A stretch of 51,096 nucleotides of DNA from Methylobacterium ajmalii (GCF_016613415.1 NZ_JACWCT010000107.1:8218-59313), one strand, 5' to 3'. Positions 34,969 through 42,475 are shown, counted from the first letter of the stretch. Translations and numbers: made by a program. The notes: generated by a model not told the origin, from the sequence alone.

Positions 34969-35787
34969 TCAGCGCTCCCGCCGCTTCACCGCGACCCAGG
35001 CCTCCTCCATCGCGGCGAGGCCGGCTTGCGCCAGGGGGCGGCCGTCCTTCGTCACCTCCGCCTCCATGGCGGCGAAGCGGCGCTGGAATTTCAGGTTGGC
35101 GCGTCGCAGCGCCTCCTCCGGATCGACGCCGGCATGGCGGGCGAGGTTGGCGACCGAGAACAGGAGGTCGCCGATCTCCTCGGCCACCGCCTCCGGGCCC
35201 TCGCCGGCCAGCGCCTGCACGACCTCGTCGGTCTCCTCCCGCACCTTGGCGACGACCTCGGCGGCGTCCGGCCAGTCGAAGCCGACGGCGGCCGCCTTGG
35301 CCGAGATCTTTTCCGCCCGGGCGAGGGCGGGGAGCGCCAGGGGCACGCCGTCGAGGGTGCCCTCCGGGGCGGGCGGGCGCCCGGCGGCGGCGGCGCGGGC
35401 CGCCTTGGCGCGCCGCTCCTCGGCTTTGATCGCCGCCCATTGCGCGTTCACCGCCGCCGGGTCGAGGTCCTTCGAGTCGCCGAAGATGTGGGGGTGGCGG
35501 CGCACCATCTTGTCGGCGATGGCGGTGGCGACGTCGTCGAAGGCGAAGGCACCGGCCTCCTCGGCGATCCGGGCCTGGAACACGACCTGGAACAGGAGGT
35601 CGCCGAGCTCGTCGCGCAGCTCCTCCGGATCGCCGGTCTCCACCGCCTCGGCGACCTCGTAGGCCTCCTCGATCGTGTAGGGGACGATGCTGGCATGTGT
35701 CTGCGCCAGGTCCCACGGGCAGCCGCCCTCCGGGTCGCGCAAGGCGGCCATGATCCCGAGAAGCCGCGCGATCGGGGGGGTACTCAT
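34969..35787 (-). CDS. mazG: Nucleoside triphosphate pyrophosphohydrolase MazG
   Basis: A 272-residue all-alpha NTP pyrophosphatase with two MazG halves. The first has CPWDLAQTHASIVPYTIEEAYEV and ELRDELGDLLFQVVF (EExxE...ExxD metal site), followed by RRHPHIFGD. The second half has EKISAKAAAVGFDWP and AEEIGDLLFSVANLAR. It hydrolyses non-canonical NTPs. In related genomes it follows hflX. Its 5' side faces the AT-richer part of the presumed replication origin. Confidence 0.95.
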   Translation of the reverse strand: MSTPPIARLLGIMAALRDPEGGCPWDLAQTHASIVPYTIEEAYEVAEAVETGDPEELRDELGDLLFQVVFQARIAEEAGAFAFDDVATAIADKMVRRHPHIFGDSKDLDPAAVNAQWAAIKAEERRAKAARAAAAGRPPAPEGTLDGVPLALPALARAEKISAKAAAVGFDWPDAAEVVAKVREETDEVVQALAGEGPEAVAEEIGDLLFSVANLARHAGVDPEEALRRANLKFQRRFAAMEAEVTKDGRPLAQAGLAAMEEAWVAVKRRER

Positions 35788-35903
35788 GCTCGCTCAGCCA
35801 TCCGTCCGCGCCGCTCCGGGCGGCGCCTCGCCCCGCTCATAGGCGCCGGCAGGCCCCCGGGGAAGCGCCCGGTGGGGGGAGGGCAGGGCCCTGCAGAACC
35901 TCG

Positions 35904-36070
35904 CTTATTCCGTAAATTCCTACTACCTCGGCGATTGTATCCGATCGGCGCCGAAGGCGCCCCCGATCGTTCTTCAAAACGAACCATGTCTCGGGCCTAT
36001 AGGTGACTTATCAGTCATGGATTCTCAGAGAGTCAGTTATGTGGATTATATGGAGGAGCGAATTTCCTCG
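35904..36070. other. AT-richer stretch before the iterons (possible DNA unwinding element)
   Basis: Clearly lower GC than the surroundings (for example TATTCCGTAAATTCCTAC and GTTATGTGGATTATATGG). A small palindrome TGACT-TATC-AGTCA lies at 36004-36017. It may serve both as the mazG promoter and as the unwinding region of the origin. No gene. Confidence 0.5.
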
Positions 36071-36098
36071 CCGCGACAAGGGTTTGCGGGGTGGTTGC

Positions 36099-36323
36099 GC
36101 ATACGGGTCTGCGTGGATCGGCATCGGACTCTGCGTGGAGCCGCATCGGATTCTGCGGGGATTCCGGGGGTTCGCGCATCGGATTCTGCGTGCCCGCGCA
36201 TCGGATTCGGCGTCGGGCCCCGGCCAAGTCCCCGGAATCCGGCCGGTTTCGATTGGCCCCCGCGTATCGAACTCTGCGCGGCCGGGAGATCCGGGAATCG
36301 ACCCCGTATCGAACTCTGCGCCG
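36099..36323 (+). repeat. Iteron array: seven phased copies of an 18-bp repeat
   Basis: Units start at 36099, 36121, 36143, 36176, 36198, 36264 and 36306. The consensus is GCATCGGATTCTGCGTGG; the last two units read GTATCGAACTCTGCGC. Start-to-start distances are 22, 22, 33, 22, 66 and 42 bp, mostly multiples of 11, so the units face the same side of the helix. An array like this, 390-610 bp before a RepA gene, is the signature of an iteron-type origin. Confidence 0.85.
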
Positions 36324-36363
36324 CTCCTCCACCGGTGCTCCACCGGGATCCGCCCACCCCGCC

Positions 36364-36450
36364 CACAGGCTTGCCCGCCGGCCCGGCCACCGCCGATCCC
36401 CAGGACGGTGCACAGGGCGGTACACAGGGCCTTGCACAGCCGGGCCACAG
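36364..36450 (+). repeat. CACAG box array
   Basis: CACAG occurs at 36364, 36411, 36423, 36435 and 36446. The last four are 12, 12 and 11 bp apart. Flanks (GTGCACAGG, GTACACAGG, CTTGCACAGC) loosely resemble DnaA-box ends, but the match is partial; they may instead be RepA or host factor sites. Confidence 0.6.
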
Positions 36451-36544
36451 GGCCGCGGCGGCGGGGAGGGCGAGGACGCCGGAGCCCTCCGCTCGAGCCT
36501 CCACGGCCTCTCCACGGGCCTTCGGCGGCCGCTTCGGCGGGCCG

Positions 36545-36632
36545 GTGCCGGATTCGGCGCGGGATAACGGGGACGAGTCGCGGGAATCTTGGGATAACCC
36601 GTCCCGGGCAACGGAATCCCGGGAGCCGAATC
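36545..36632. promoter_or_regulatory. Probable repA operator: inverted iteron-related repeat
   Basis: CGGATTCGGCG (36549-36559) is identical to the core of the fifth iteron. Its complement GCCGAATC lies at 36625-36632, giving arms GATTCGGC / GCCGAATC 66 bases apart. GGGATAAC occurs twice between them (36561 and 36591). In iteron plasmids Rep dimers repress their own gene at such inverted iteron halves. Confidence 0.65.
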
Positions 36633-36709
36633 GTGCATGACGGTTTGGACCACGGGCCGGCGAGGACGGCCGCGGAACCCGAAGCGGGCGTCAGGCAAGA
36701 CCGGCAGGC

Positions 36710-37807
36710 ATGAGCATCGAGGCCAAGATCGCGGCGATCCACGACGAGGACCTGCTGGCCGAGCTGGAAGCGGCCCGGGGCGGTTTCCTGTACGCGGTCA
36801 TCGTCGAGCACATCGCCCACCGCCAGGCCCTGCGCGACGCCGAGCGGGCGGAGGCCGGCCGCCGGCAGGAGACCCGCGCCGCCATGGGGCGCGACCAGCG
36901 CCGCCGCGACGCGGTCCGCCTGGTGATCGAGGCCGAGCCGGTGACGCCGGACACGATCCAGCACATCCATTCCGTGCTGGCGCTCTGCGGCCTGCCCTAC
37001 CGCGACCCCGGCGACGAGCGGGAATTCTTTCGCGAATACGGCCGCAACACCCTGAGCCTCCTGGCCGGCCGGCTGAAGAACCCGACGACCGGCCAGATGG
37101 AATTGCAGGGGCTGCCCTACGGCCCCAAGGCCCGGCTGGTGCTGCTGCACCTGTGCACCGAGGCGGTGCGCCAGCGCAGCCCGACGGTCGAGGTCGCCGA
37201 CAGCCTGTCGGGCTTCATGCGCGAGATGGGATTCGCCGTCACCGGCGGCGAGCGCGGCACGATCCGGCAGTTCAAGGAGCAGCTGCATCGGCTCGCCGCC
37301 TGCACGATGCAGATCGGCCTGTGGGACGGGCAGTCGCGCTCCTCGACCCTCACCATGCCGCCCTTCCGGCAGCTCGACCTCTGGCGCGCCGACGGGCAGG
37401 ACGGGATCGCCTGGTCGAAGACGGTGCAGTTCCACCAGGACTTCTACGACAACCTGGTCCAGCACGCCCTGCCGGTCGACATCCGGGCCGCCCGGGCCTT
37501 CTCGGGCTCGGCGCGCAAGCTCGACCTGCTGTTCTGGGTCGGCTACCGCCTGCGCAGCCTGCAGCGGCCGCTTCGCCTGACCTGGGACACGGTGCACAAG
37601 CAGTTCGGCGCCGACAACGCCTCCCTGCGCAGCTTCCGCCAGGCGTTCAAGGCCGACGTGGCCCACGTCAAGGAGGTCTTTCCGAAGCTCCCGCTCAGCC
37701 TCGACGAGGCCGGCCTGCAGCTGATGCCGACCGATCCGGGCCTGCTCCTGGTGCCCCCCAAGGCCGCCCGCCGCAAGGCCGCGTCCGCCGGGGCAGGGGC
37801 CGCCTGA
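36710..37807 (+). CDS. repA: Plasmid-type replication initiator RepA
   Basis: A 365-residue protein of the plasmid RepA type (RepA_C-like) found on alphaproteobacterial plasmids. Hydrophilic N-terminal part (about 1-75), then FFREYGRNTLSLLAGR, GLPYGPKARLVLLHL and TVEVADSLSGFMREMG, which look like the first winged helix, and RKLDLLFWVGYRLRSL with SFRQAFKADVAHVKEVFP near the C-terminus. ATG 36710 starts the conserved region. The upstream iterons, CACAG boxes and inverted iteron operator support it as an initiator. No parA/parB partition genes are visible. It may drive a plasmid or chromid, or be a relic integrated beside mazG. Confidence 0.82.
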   Translation: MSIEAKIAAIHDEDLLAELEAARGGFLYAVIVEHIAHRQALRDAERAEAGRRQETRAAMGRDQRRRDAVRLVIEAEPVTPDTIQHIHSVLALCGLPYRDPGDEREFFREYGRNTLSLLAGRLKNPTTGQMELQGLPYGPKARLVLLHLCTEAVRQRSPTVEVADSLSGFMREMGFAVTGGERGTIRQFKEQLHRLAACTMQIGLWDGQSRSSTLTMPPFRQLDLWRADGQDGIAWSKTVQFHQDFYDNLVQHALPVDIRAARAFSGSARKLDLLFWVGYRLRSLQRPLRLTWDTVHKQFGADNASLRSFRQAFKADVAHVKEVFPKLPLSLDEAGLQLMPTDPGLLLVPPKAARRKAASAGAGAA

Positions 37808-38367
37808 GGGTCCGCAACTCGCCGCCGTCCAGCGCGCCCCGGGCGACGATCCTCGGCAACGGCGCTCGTCCGCTCCCTTCACGAGGGGGAGGCCGCCCGG
37901 GCCGCGACGGCGATCGGCCCTGCGGGAGGACGCGGGTGGTGGTCGAGGCGGACATGTCCCCGAGCGACGCGGCGGGGGAACCCCGTTCATCCCAAGCGGG
38001 ACGTCCGCCCGCCATCGTCGCGCCGAACCGTTCCACCGGGGGGCGGGACGGGGGAGGGCGCTTCCATTCTCTCCGGGTTGCGGTCTCCGGACGACCCTGC
38101 CCTCACCGGTGCGACGAGATCCGCGCGCGAACCCCCGTCTTCCCTTGTTTCATGGAATGTTTCGCATTCATTCCAAACTGCCCGTCGCTCCCATTCCCGC
38201 CGCCAACGGCGCCCCTTGTGGCTATACAGGACCGGAGAAGGGGTGCCGCCGCGGCGGCATTCCCGTGGAAGCGGCCGAACGGCGGCTTGCGCTTTTATGG
38301 AATATTCCTATTCTCGCTATTCCTGGAGAGAACCATCGTCTCCCAGGGAATATTCCAAGAGGTACCC
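37808..38367. other. Regulatory gap between repA and the HARE-HTH gene
   Basis: About 560 bp without a gene. The first half is GC-rich; the second half is AT-richer and contains three symmetric sites: GGAATG...CATTCC at 38154-38174 and GGAATATTCC at 38299 and 38347 (see separate entry). Confidence 0.55.
38299..38356. promoter_or_regulatory. Twin GGAATATTCC palindromes
   Basis: Two identical perfect 10-bp palindromes at 38299-38308 and 38347-38356, 48 bp apart; the second is 12 bp before the HARE-HTH start. They look like operator sites for a dimeric regulator; 48 bp is between four and five helical turns. Confidence 0.6.
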
Positions 38368-38880
38368 ATGTTCCTGTCGGAGGCGGAGGCGGAGGCCCGG
38401 TTGGACGACCTGCGGCGCCAGCGCGCCGCCCTCGACCGGGCGATCGCCGAGCACGAGCTCTACCTCGATCTCGGCCGCCGGCTCGCCCGGCCGGGCATCG
38501 CCGATCCCGTCCCGGCCCAGACCCAAGGCCCCGTTCCGGTCGCGCAGCCGCGCCCGGGGCCCGCACCGGCCGCGTCCGCGCCGGTCGCGCCCATGAAGCC
38601 TACCTCGCAGCCGACCGCGGAGCCGACCGCGGAATCCCCCGCCGCCGGCAGCGCGGCCCGCCGCGAGGGGCGCCGGCTGATCGAGGCTGCGGAGGAGATC
38701 CTGTCCGCCGCCGGCCGGCCGATGCATGCCGCCGAGATCTGGGAGCGGCTCGCCGCCCGCGGCCTGACCCTGCCGGGTCACGATCCGGTGGCGGCGCTCA
38801 ACACCCGGCTGTGGAAGCGCGCGCAGGGCGGCGCGGTCTTCCGCCGGCTCGGCGACGGGGTCTACGGCCTGGCTCCCTGA
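38368..38880 (+). CDS. HARE-HTH domain protein with coiled-coil N-terminus
   Basis: A 170-residue protein. Residues 1-40 form a coiled coil (LDDLRRQRAALDRAIAEHE), 45-95 are a Pro/Ala-rich linker, and 100-170 form a winged helix like the HARE-HTH fold: LIEAAEEILSAAGRPMHAA, EIWERLAARGLTL, LNTRLWKRAQGGAVFRRLGDGVYGLA. HARE-HTH domains read modified DNA or act as chromatin/restriction adaptors. It sits right after repA, and may regulate it through the GGAATATTCC sites, which is inference. ATG 38368 has AAGAGG upstream. Confidence 0.82.
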   Translation: MFLSEAEAEARLDDLRRQRAALDRAIAEHELYLDLGRRLARPGIADPVPAQTQGPVPVAQPRPGPAPAASAPVAPMKPTSQPTAEPTAESPAAGSAARREGRRLIEAAEEILSAAGRPMHAAEIWERLAARGLTLPGHDPVAALNTRLWKRAQGGAVFRRLGDGVYGLAP

Positions 38881-39024
38881 GGCCCCGCCCGAACCGGTTC
38901 CGCTTCGGTCGGATCCATACGGGATCCTTATGCGGCGCCCGCGCCGTCCGCCTCGAATCCCTATGGGGCGAGGGACACCTTGAGGCCGCGGCCCCAGGAC
39001 GGCCGCGCGAACCCGATCCCGTCG

Positions 39025-39255
39025 ATGCCCCGATCCCTGGACGTTTCCGCGCCGGCCCCGGTCCCGGCCCGTCTTCCGCTCGATTTCCTCGTCGGCCAGA
39101 GCGCCGAGGGCCACTGGCTCGCCGTCGAGACCCACGGCCTGTGCGGCGGCATCTTCCGCACCCGCCGGGACGCGCTGACCTACGCCGCCGCCGAGACCGG
39201 CCGCCGGCCCGACGCGGTGCGCCTCGCCAGCGCCCCCCTGGCCCTCGTCCCGTGA
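39025..39255 (+). CDS. Small conserved hypothetical protein
   Basis: A 76-residue soluble protein I cannot name. Its ordered part, FLVGQSAEGHWLAVETHG followed by GGIFRTRRDALTYAAAET, resembles short Methylobacteriaceae proteins of unknown role. ATG 39025 is used; an in-frame TTG at 38980 is possible. The end overlaps the GTG start of the DapA-like gene (GTGA at 39252-39255), so the pair is translationally coupled. Confidence 0.72.
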   Translation: MPRSLDVSAPAPVPARLPLDFLVGQSAEGHWLAVETHGLCGGIFRTRRDALTYAAAETGRRPDAVRLASAPLALVP

Positions 39256-40181
39256 GGCGTCCGACCGCACCCTGTCGCCTCGGCGGCGCGCTCACCGCCC
39301 TCGTCACGCCGTTCGCGGCCGGCGGGACCCGGCTCGACGAGCGGGCGCTGGGCGACCTGGTCGCCTGGCAGGTGGCGCAGGGCAGCGAGGGCCTGGTGGT
39401 CGCCGGCCTCACCGGCGAGGGGCCGACCCTGACCGAGCCGGAGCGCGCCCGGGTGCTGCGGATCGCCCTCGAGGCCGCGGCGGGGCGGGTGCCGGTGATC
39501 GCCGCCACCGGCAGCAACTGCACCCGCACGAGCGTCGCCCGCACCCGGGACGCCGCCGCGGCCGGCGCCGCCGCGACCCTGGCGGTCACGCCCTACTACA
39601 ACCGCCCGACCCAGGACGGGCTCTACTGGCACTACGCGGCGATCGTCACGGCGGTCGACCTGCCGCTCCTGGTCCAGACCGTACCGGCCCGGACCGGGAT
39701 CGACCTCGCGCCCGCGACCCTGGCGCGGCTCGCCGCCCTGCCGCGGGTCCGGGGGATCCTGGATTCCACCGGCGACCTCGCCCGGCTCGCGACGATCGGG
39801 CGGGCCGCCCCGGACCTCCTGCTCCTGTCGGGCGACGACGCCACCGCCGCCGCCTTCACCATGCTGGGCGGGCAGGGCTGCGTCTCGGTCCTCGCCAACC
39901 TGGTGCCGGGGGCGTGCGCCGCCCTGCAGCGCGCCGCCCGGGACGGCGACCACGCCCGCGCCCGGCTGATCCAGGCCGGGCTGATGCCGCTGGTCGCGGC
40001 CCTGTCCGCCGAGAGCGATCCGGGCCCGGTCAAGCTCGCCCTCGCGCTCCTGCGCCCGGACGTGGCGCCGGACCTGCGCCTGCCCCTGGTGCGGCCGCGG
40101 CGCGAGACCGAGGCGGCACTCGCCGCGGCCCTGACGGCGGCCGCCGCCCTCGACCCCGCCCCGGCCGGGGCGGTCGCCTGA
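39252..40181 (+). CDS. DapA-family (dihydrodipicolinate synthase-like) protein lacking catalytic Tyr and Lys
   Basis: A 309-residue TIM-barrel protein of the DHDPS/N-acetylneuraminate lyase superfamily, with LTALVTPFA, LTGEGPTLT, VTPYYNRPTQDGLYWHY and LLSGDDA all in order. The Schiff-base Lys (E. coli Lys161, in GIKEATG) is Leu170 (GILDSTG), and the proton-relay Tyr133 (YNVP) is Gln142 (VQTVP); the 28-residue spacing fits exactly. The Arg of P-RTG is kept. It therefore cannot act as a normal Schiff-base aldolase and is likely a pseudoenzyme or has another chemistry. GTG 39252 overlaps the upstream stop. Confidence 0.88.
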   Translation: MRRPTAPCRLGGALTALVTPFAAGGTRLDERALGDLVAWQVAQGSEGLVVAGLTGEGPTLTEPERARVLRIALEAAAGRVPVIAATGSNCTRTSVARTRDAAAAGAAATLAVTPYYNRPTQDGLYWHYAAIVTAVDLPLLVQTVPARTGIDLAPATLARLAALPRVRGILDSTGDLARLATIGRAAPDLLLLSGDDATAAAFTMLGGQGCVSVLANLVPGACAALQRAARDGDHARARLIQAGLMPLVAALSAESDPGPVKLALALLRPDVAPDLRLPLVRPRRETEAALAAALTAAAALDPAPAGAVA

Positions 40182-40196
40182 GGCCGGGCCGATGCG

Positions 40197-40222
40197 GCCC
40201 GGGCGTGCCGGGCTTCATTTTT
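40197..40222 (+). terminator. Intrinsic terminator after the DapA-like gene
   Basis: Stem GCCCGG / CCGGGC with a GCGTG loop, then TTCATTTTT. Starts 15 bp after the stop codon. Confidence 0.75.
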
Positions 40223-40238
40223 CAGGTGTTTGGCCTCG

Positions 40239-40514
40239 TCAGCCTCGGGCTTGCGCGTCCTGCACGAAGGCGGCCCGCGCCTTCGCGTCGGGCGCGCGGT
40301 CCTGCGCGCGGCACCATTCCAGGAAGGCCTCCGGCTCGATCCGCACCCGCCGGACCTCGACGCCGCTGCGCGCCACCTCGCGCTCGACCTGCGTCGCCGA
40401 CATCAGCCAGGTCGCGTAGCTCCCGGGCAGGCCGGAATCCGCCATCGCCTCCAGGATCCGGGGATAGTCGCCCGGCTCGTACCAGGCGATGCCGACGCTG
40501 CGCGGACGATCCAT
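40239..40514 (-). CDS. Small conserved hypothetical protein
   Basis: A 91-residue soluble protein of unknown function with a pattern of ordered alpha/beta structure: VGIAWYEPGDYPRIL, ATQVEREVARSGVEVRRVR, EPEAFLEWCRAQ. The composition is not the random Arg/Pro type of spurious frames. An intrinsic terminator in the same direction lies 80 bp upstream (40595-40623), so expression may be subject to attenuation or start within that 80 bp. Confidence 0.72.
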   Translation of the reverse strand: MDRPRSVGIAWYEPGDYPRILEAMADSGLPGSYATWLMSATQVEREVARSGVEVRRVRIEPEAFLEWCRAQDRAPDAKARAAFVQDAQARG

Positions 40515-40594
40515 CGCTCGGTTCCTCGACCCCAGGCATCCCGCGCCACCGCGGCCCGGCGGCGGACAGTGTCGCCGACCTGCCGGTACCGCAA

Positions 40595-40623
40595 CAAAAA
40601 AAGGCCGCCCTTGCGAGGCGGCC
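40595..40623 (-). terminator. Minus-strand intrinsic terminator with no CDS upstream
   Basis: Perfect 7-bp stem GGCCGCC / GGCGGCC, loop of seven, followed on the minus strand by seven T. It would end a short transcript coming from about 40630-40800. Confidence 0.85.
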
Positions 40624-40735
40624 CGAAGTCTAGGGAGGAAACGCCCAAAGAGGGCTGCACCGCCGCGACGCCATCGCGGCGGTACGGCGCCCTTTTCTCA
40701 TGGTGCGGCGCACAACACAATCGATCGCATTGCAC
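40595..40735 (-). ncRNA. Candidate small RNA or leader ending at an orphan terminator
   Basis: Upstream of the terminator the minus strand has GTTGTGC twice (near 40734 and 40715), a self-complementary GCCGCGATGGCGTCGCGGC hairpin, and TTTCCTCCCT, which could pair with a Shine-Dalgarno. A 23-codon frame (40701 to 40630) is also present, so a leader peptide is an alternative. Start site unknown. Confidence 0.35.
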
Positions 40736-41176
40736 AACGGCCATGCTCGCGGCGCATGACGTAAGGGAATAAGGGGTGGGCCGGTCCGGGCTCCCGGGGG
40801 GGGGCGGCAAACCGCCCCGCGCCCCCGAACGTCCTTGCCCCCCGGCGGCGACCTGCTAGACGACTCGTCTCCCTCGTGGACGTACCCTGTGGCGCTCCGG
40901 CTCCGCCGACAGGCTGGACCGTGAGGGGGCTCGCGACGACGAGTTGGCGGTGGACCAGTTCTCCCCGCCAGCCTGTGAGGCTCAGTGGGCCGGGTGGTCG
41001 CGGGAGGGTCGGCGCAGCGGGGAACAGGAACCGCGTCGCCGGCTGATGGCCCACACATTCGCCCCCGAGCGGCGGGCGTTCCGGCGGGCCGGGCCGCCGC
41101 ATGGCCGGGCCGCCGGCGGGGTAGCGCGCCGCCGCGCAAGTTCAAGAATTCCGCAAACCGCCACGCTTCGCTAACC
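40624..41176. other. Non-coding region with strong secondary structure
   Basis: About 550 bp without a convincing gene. Beyond the candidate small RNA, there is a hairpin GGGGCGG-CAAA-CCGCCCC (around 40801-40818) and a long stem ACAGGCTGG (40909-40917) / CCAGCCTGT (40968-40976) with further internal pairing (GGGG/CCCC, CTCG/CGAG) and an unpaired bubble. The second could be a structured RNA, on either strand; I cannot assign it to a known family. Confidence 0.4.
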
Positions 41177-41506
41177 ATGCGCCGGATTTCGCACCGGAGC
41201 CTTCGCATGGGAGACCGCATGGGAGCGCGCGTGAGAACGGCGGCGGGAGCCTACCGGATCCTGGCCCCGGCCTCTCGCTGGACGGACCGGTCCTGCGAGG
41301 GGCGCCGCGGCGGCGCGCGCGACGAGCCGCGGTTCGGCCAGGGGGCCCCGGCCCCCGGCGGGACGCGGCAGGGGCCGAAACGGGAGGCGGCCGAGATCTG
41401 GTCGCAGCAGGACCGCCGCGGCCTGACCGCACGCGAGCTGATCCGCCTGGCCCAGGCGGTGCGGCTGCGCGCCCCGGCGCCGCGGGACCCGTCGGCGGGG
41501 CGGTGA
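41177..41506 (+). CDS. Short basic hypothetical protein
   Basis: A 109-residue protein from ATG 41177 (or 99 and 95 residues from in-frame ATGs at 41207 and 41219). The only ordered part is the C-terminal EAAEIWSQQDRRGLTARELIRLAQAVRL helix pair, which looks selected for; the rest is low-complexity Arg/Gly/Pro. It converges with the next minus-strand gene, 22 bp apart. Function unknown and coding status moderately uncertain. Confidence 0.45.
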   Translation: MRRISHRSLRMGDRMGARVRTAAGAYRILAPASRWTDRSCEGRRGGARDEPRFGQGAPAPGGTRQGPKREAAEIWSQQDRRGLTARELIRLAQAVRLRAPAPRDPSAGR

Positions 41507-41528
41507 CGCGCCCGACCCCGGTCGCGCC

Positions 41529-42233
41529 TCAGGCCGTCCGCGCGGCGGCCTCCCGGGCCGTGGCGCCCGGCGCGTCCTCGCCCACCATCGCGTCGGCGAG
41601 GGCGACGCTCCACGATCGCAGGTTGCCCGCGTCGAGCGTCATCATCCCCGACACGGACTGCAGCTTCACCAGCCGCACGGTGTGGCGGCCATAGGCGGCG
41701 TTCCTTCCCTCGTCGTCCTTGGCGGCCTTCGTCTCCCTCTCGAGGGCCTCCAGGACCTTCTGCATCGCCTGTATCCCGTGGAGCGCGGCCACGTCCTTGA
41801 ATTCCTTGGCGAGGTCGGGGTCGTCCTTGAACAGCGTCTCGACGGCTTTCCGCGCGGGGCCGTCGGTCGTGATGGCGCCGCTGCCGTCGAGCTTGAACGT
41901 CATCGGGCCGTCGGTCGCGATGTTCGCCCGGGCCATCGCCCCGCCGATCCTGTCCGCCAGGGCCTTGGTGCGCTCCCGCACGAGGTCGTCGAGCGAGGTC
42001 GCGCGGGACACGCCCGGGCCGCCGGATTCGGCGAGCCGCGCCTGCGCGGCGGCGCTGAGCACGACGATTGCGGCGGCCCCGAGCCCGGTCGACGGCCTCT
42101 TGCCCGCCTCCGCGCCCGGCTTCGCCGCCCCCGCCGCCTGCGGCGCGAGGACGGCGCCGCCGGAGACCGAGTTCTTCGAGGGCGCGACGGACGCCGCCTG
42201 CGCCGTCCACGGGGTCGCTGCTGTCGTCACCAC
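41529..42233 (-). CDS. Hypothetical protein, Ala-rich N-terminus and helical C-terminus
   Basis: A 234-residue protein with no recognised family. Residues 1-50 are low-complexity Ala/Pro/Gly; a hydrophobic stretch GLGAAAIVVLSAAAQARL lies near 50-67; the rest is amphipathic helix (LVRERTKALADRI, VETLFKDDPDLAKEFKDVAALHG, MQKVLEALERETKAA). The pattern of a small Ala patch ending in LSAAAQARL resembles proteins that ride on flagellar or surface structures, but that is only an impression. Stands alone between two minus/plus neighbours. Confidence 0.62.
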   Translation of the reverse strand: MVTTAATPWTAQAASVAPSKNSVSGGAVLAPQAAGAAKPGAEAGKRPSTGLGAAAIVVLSAAAQARLAESGGPGVSRATSLDDLVRERTKALADRIGGAMARANIATDGPMTFKLDGSGAITTDGPARKAVETLFKDDPDLAKEFKDVAALHGIQAMQKVLEALERETKAAKDDEGRNAAYGRHTVRLVKLQSVSGMMTLDAGNLRSWSVALADAMVGEDAPGATAREAAARTA

Positions 42234-42475
42234 GGTCCCGAACTCCCGCCGGATGCCACGCGGCGACCATGCCGGAATGACGTTACGACAGAATTAAGTG
42301 TCCGGATGAAAAGTGTGCCGATAACCGGTCGGCAGCGAATGTCGATGGCGCCGAGATGGCGGCGTCATCCTGGCGGTCGCATCGATCAGGTGCTGACGTT
42401 ACTCGGAAGAGTCTCGGACGGTCCGGCGACGCGGGGTCCGCCCGCGCCGCCGGCGGTCTCCGGGAAGGCCCGCCG

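Noticed and set aside
36099..36323. CRISPR array
   Set aside because: Repeats are 18 bp, variable, and separated by only 4-48 bp with no uniform unique spacers; no cas genes.
36003..36713. Plus- and minus-strand frames over the iteron region, with repeated residues such as RIGFC
   Set aside because: The repeats in the protein are only the translation of the iterons; the DNA repeats with helical spacing are the real signal.
40780..40860. RNase P RNA, suggested by a GTCCGGGCTCC-like string and AAACCGCC
   Set aside because: The order and the other conserved blocks of the type A RNA are missing.
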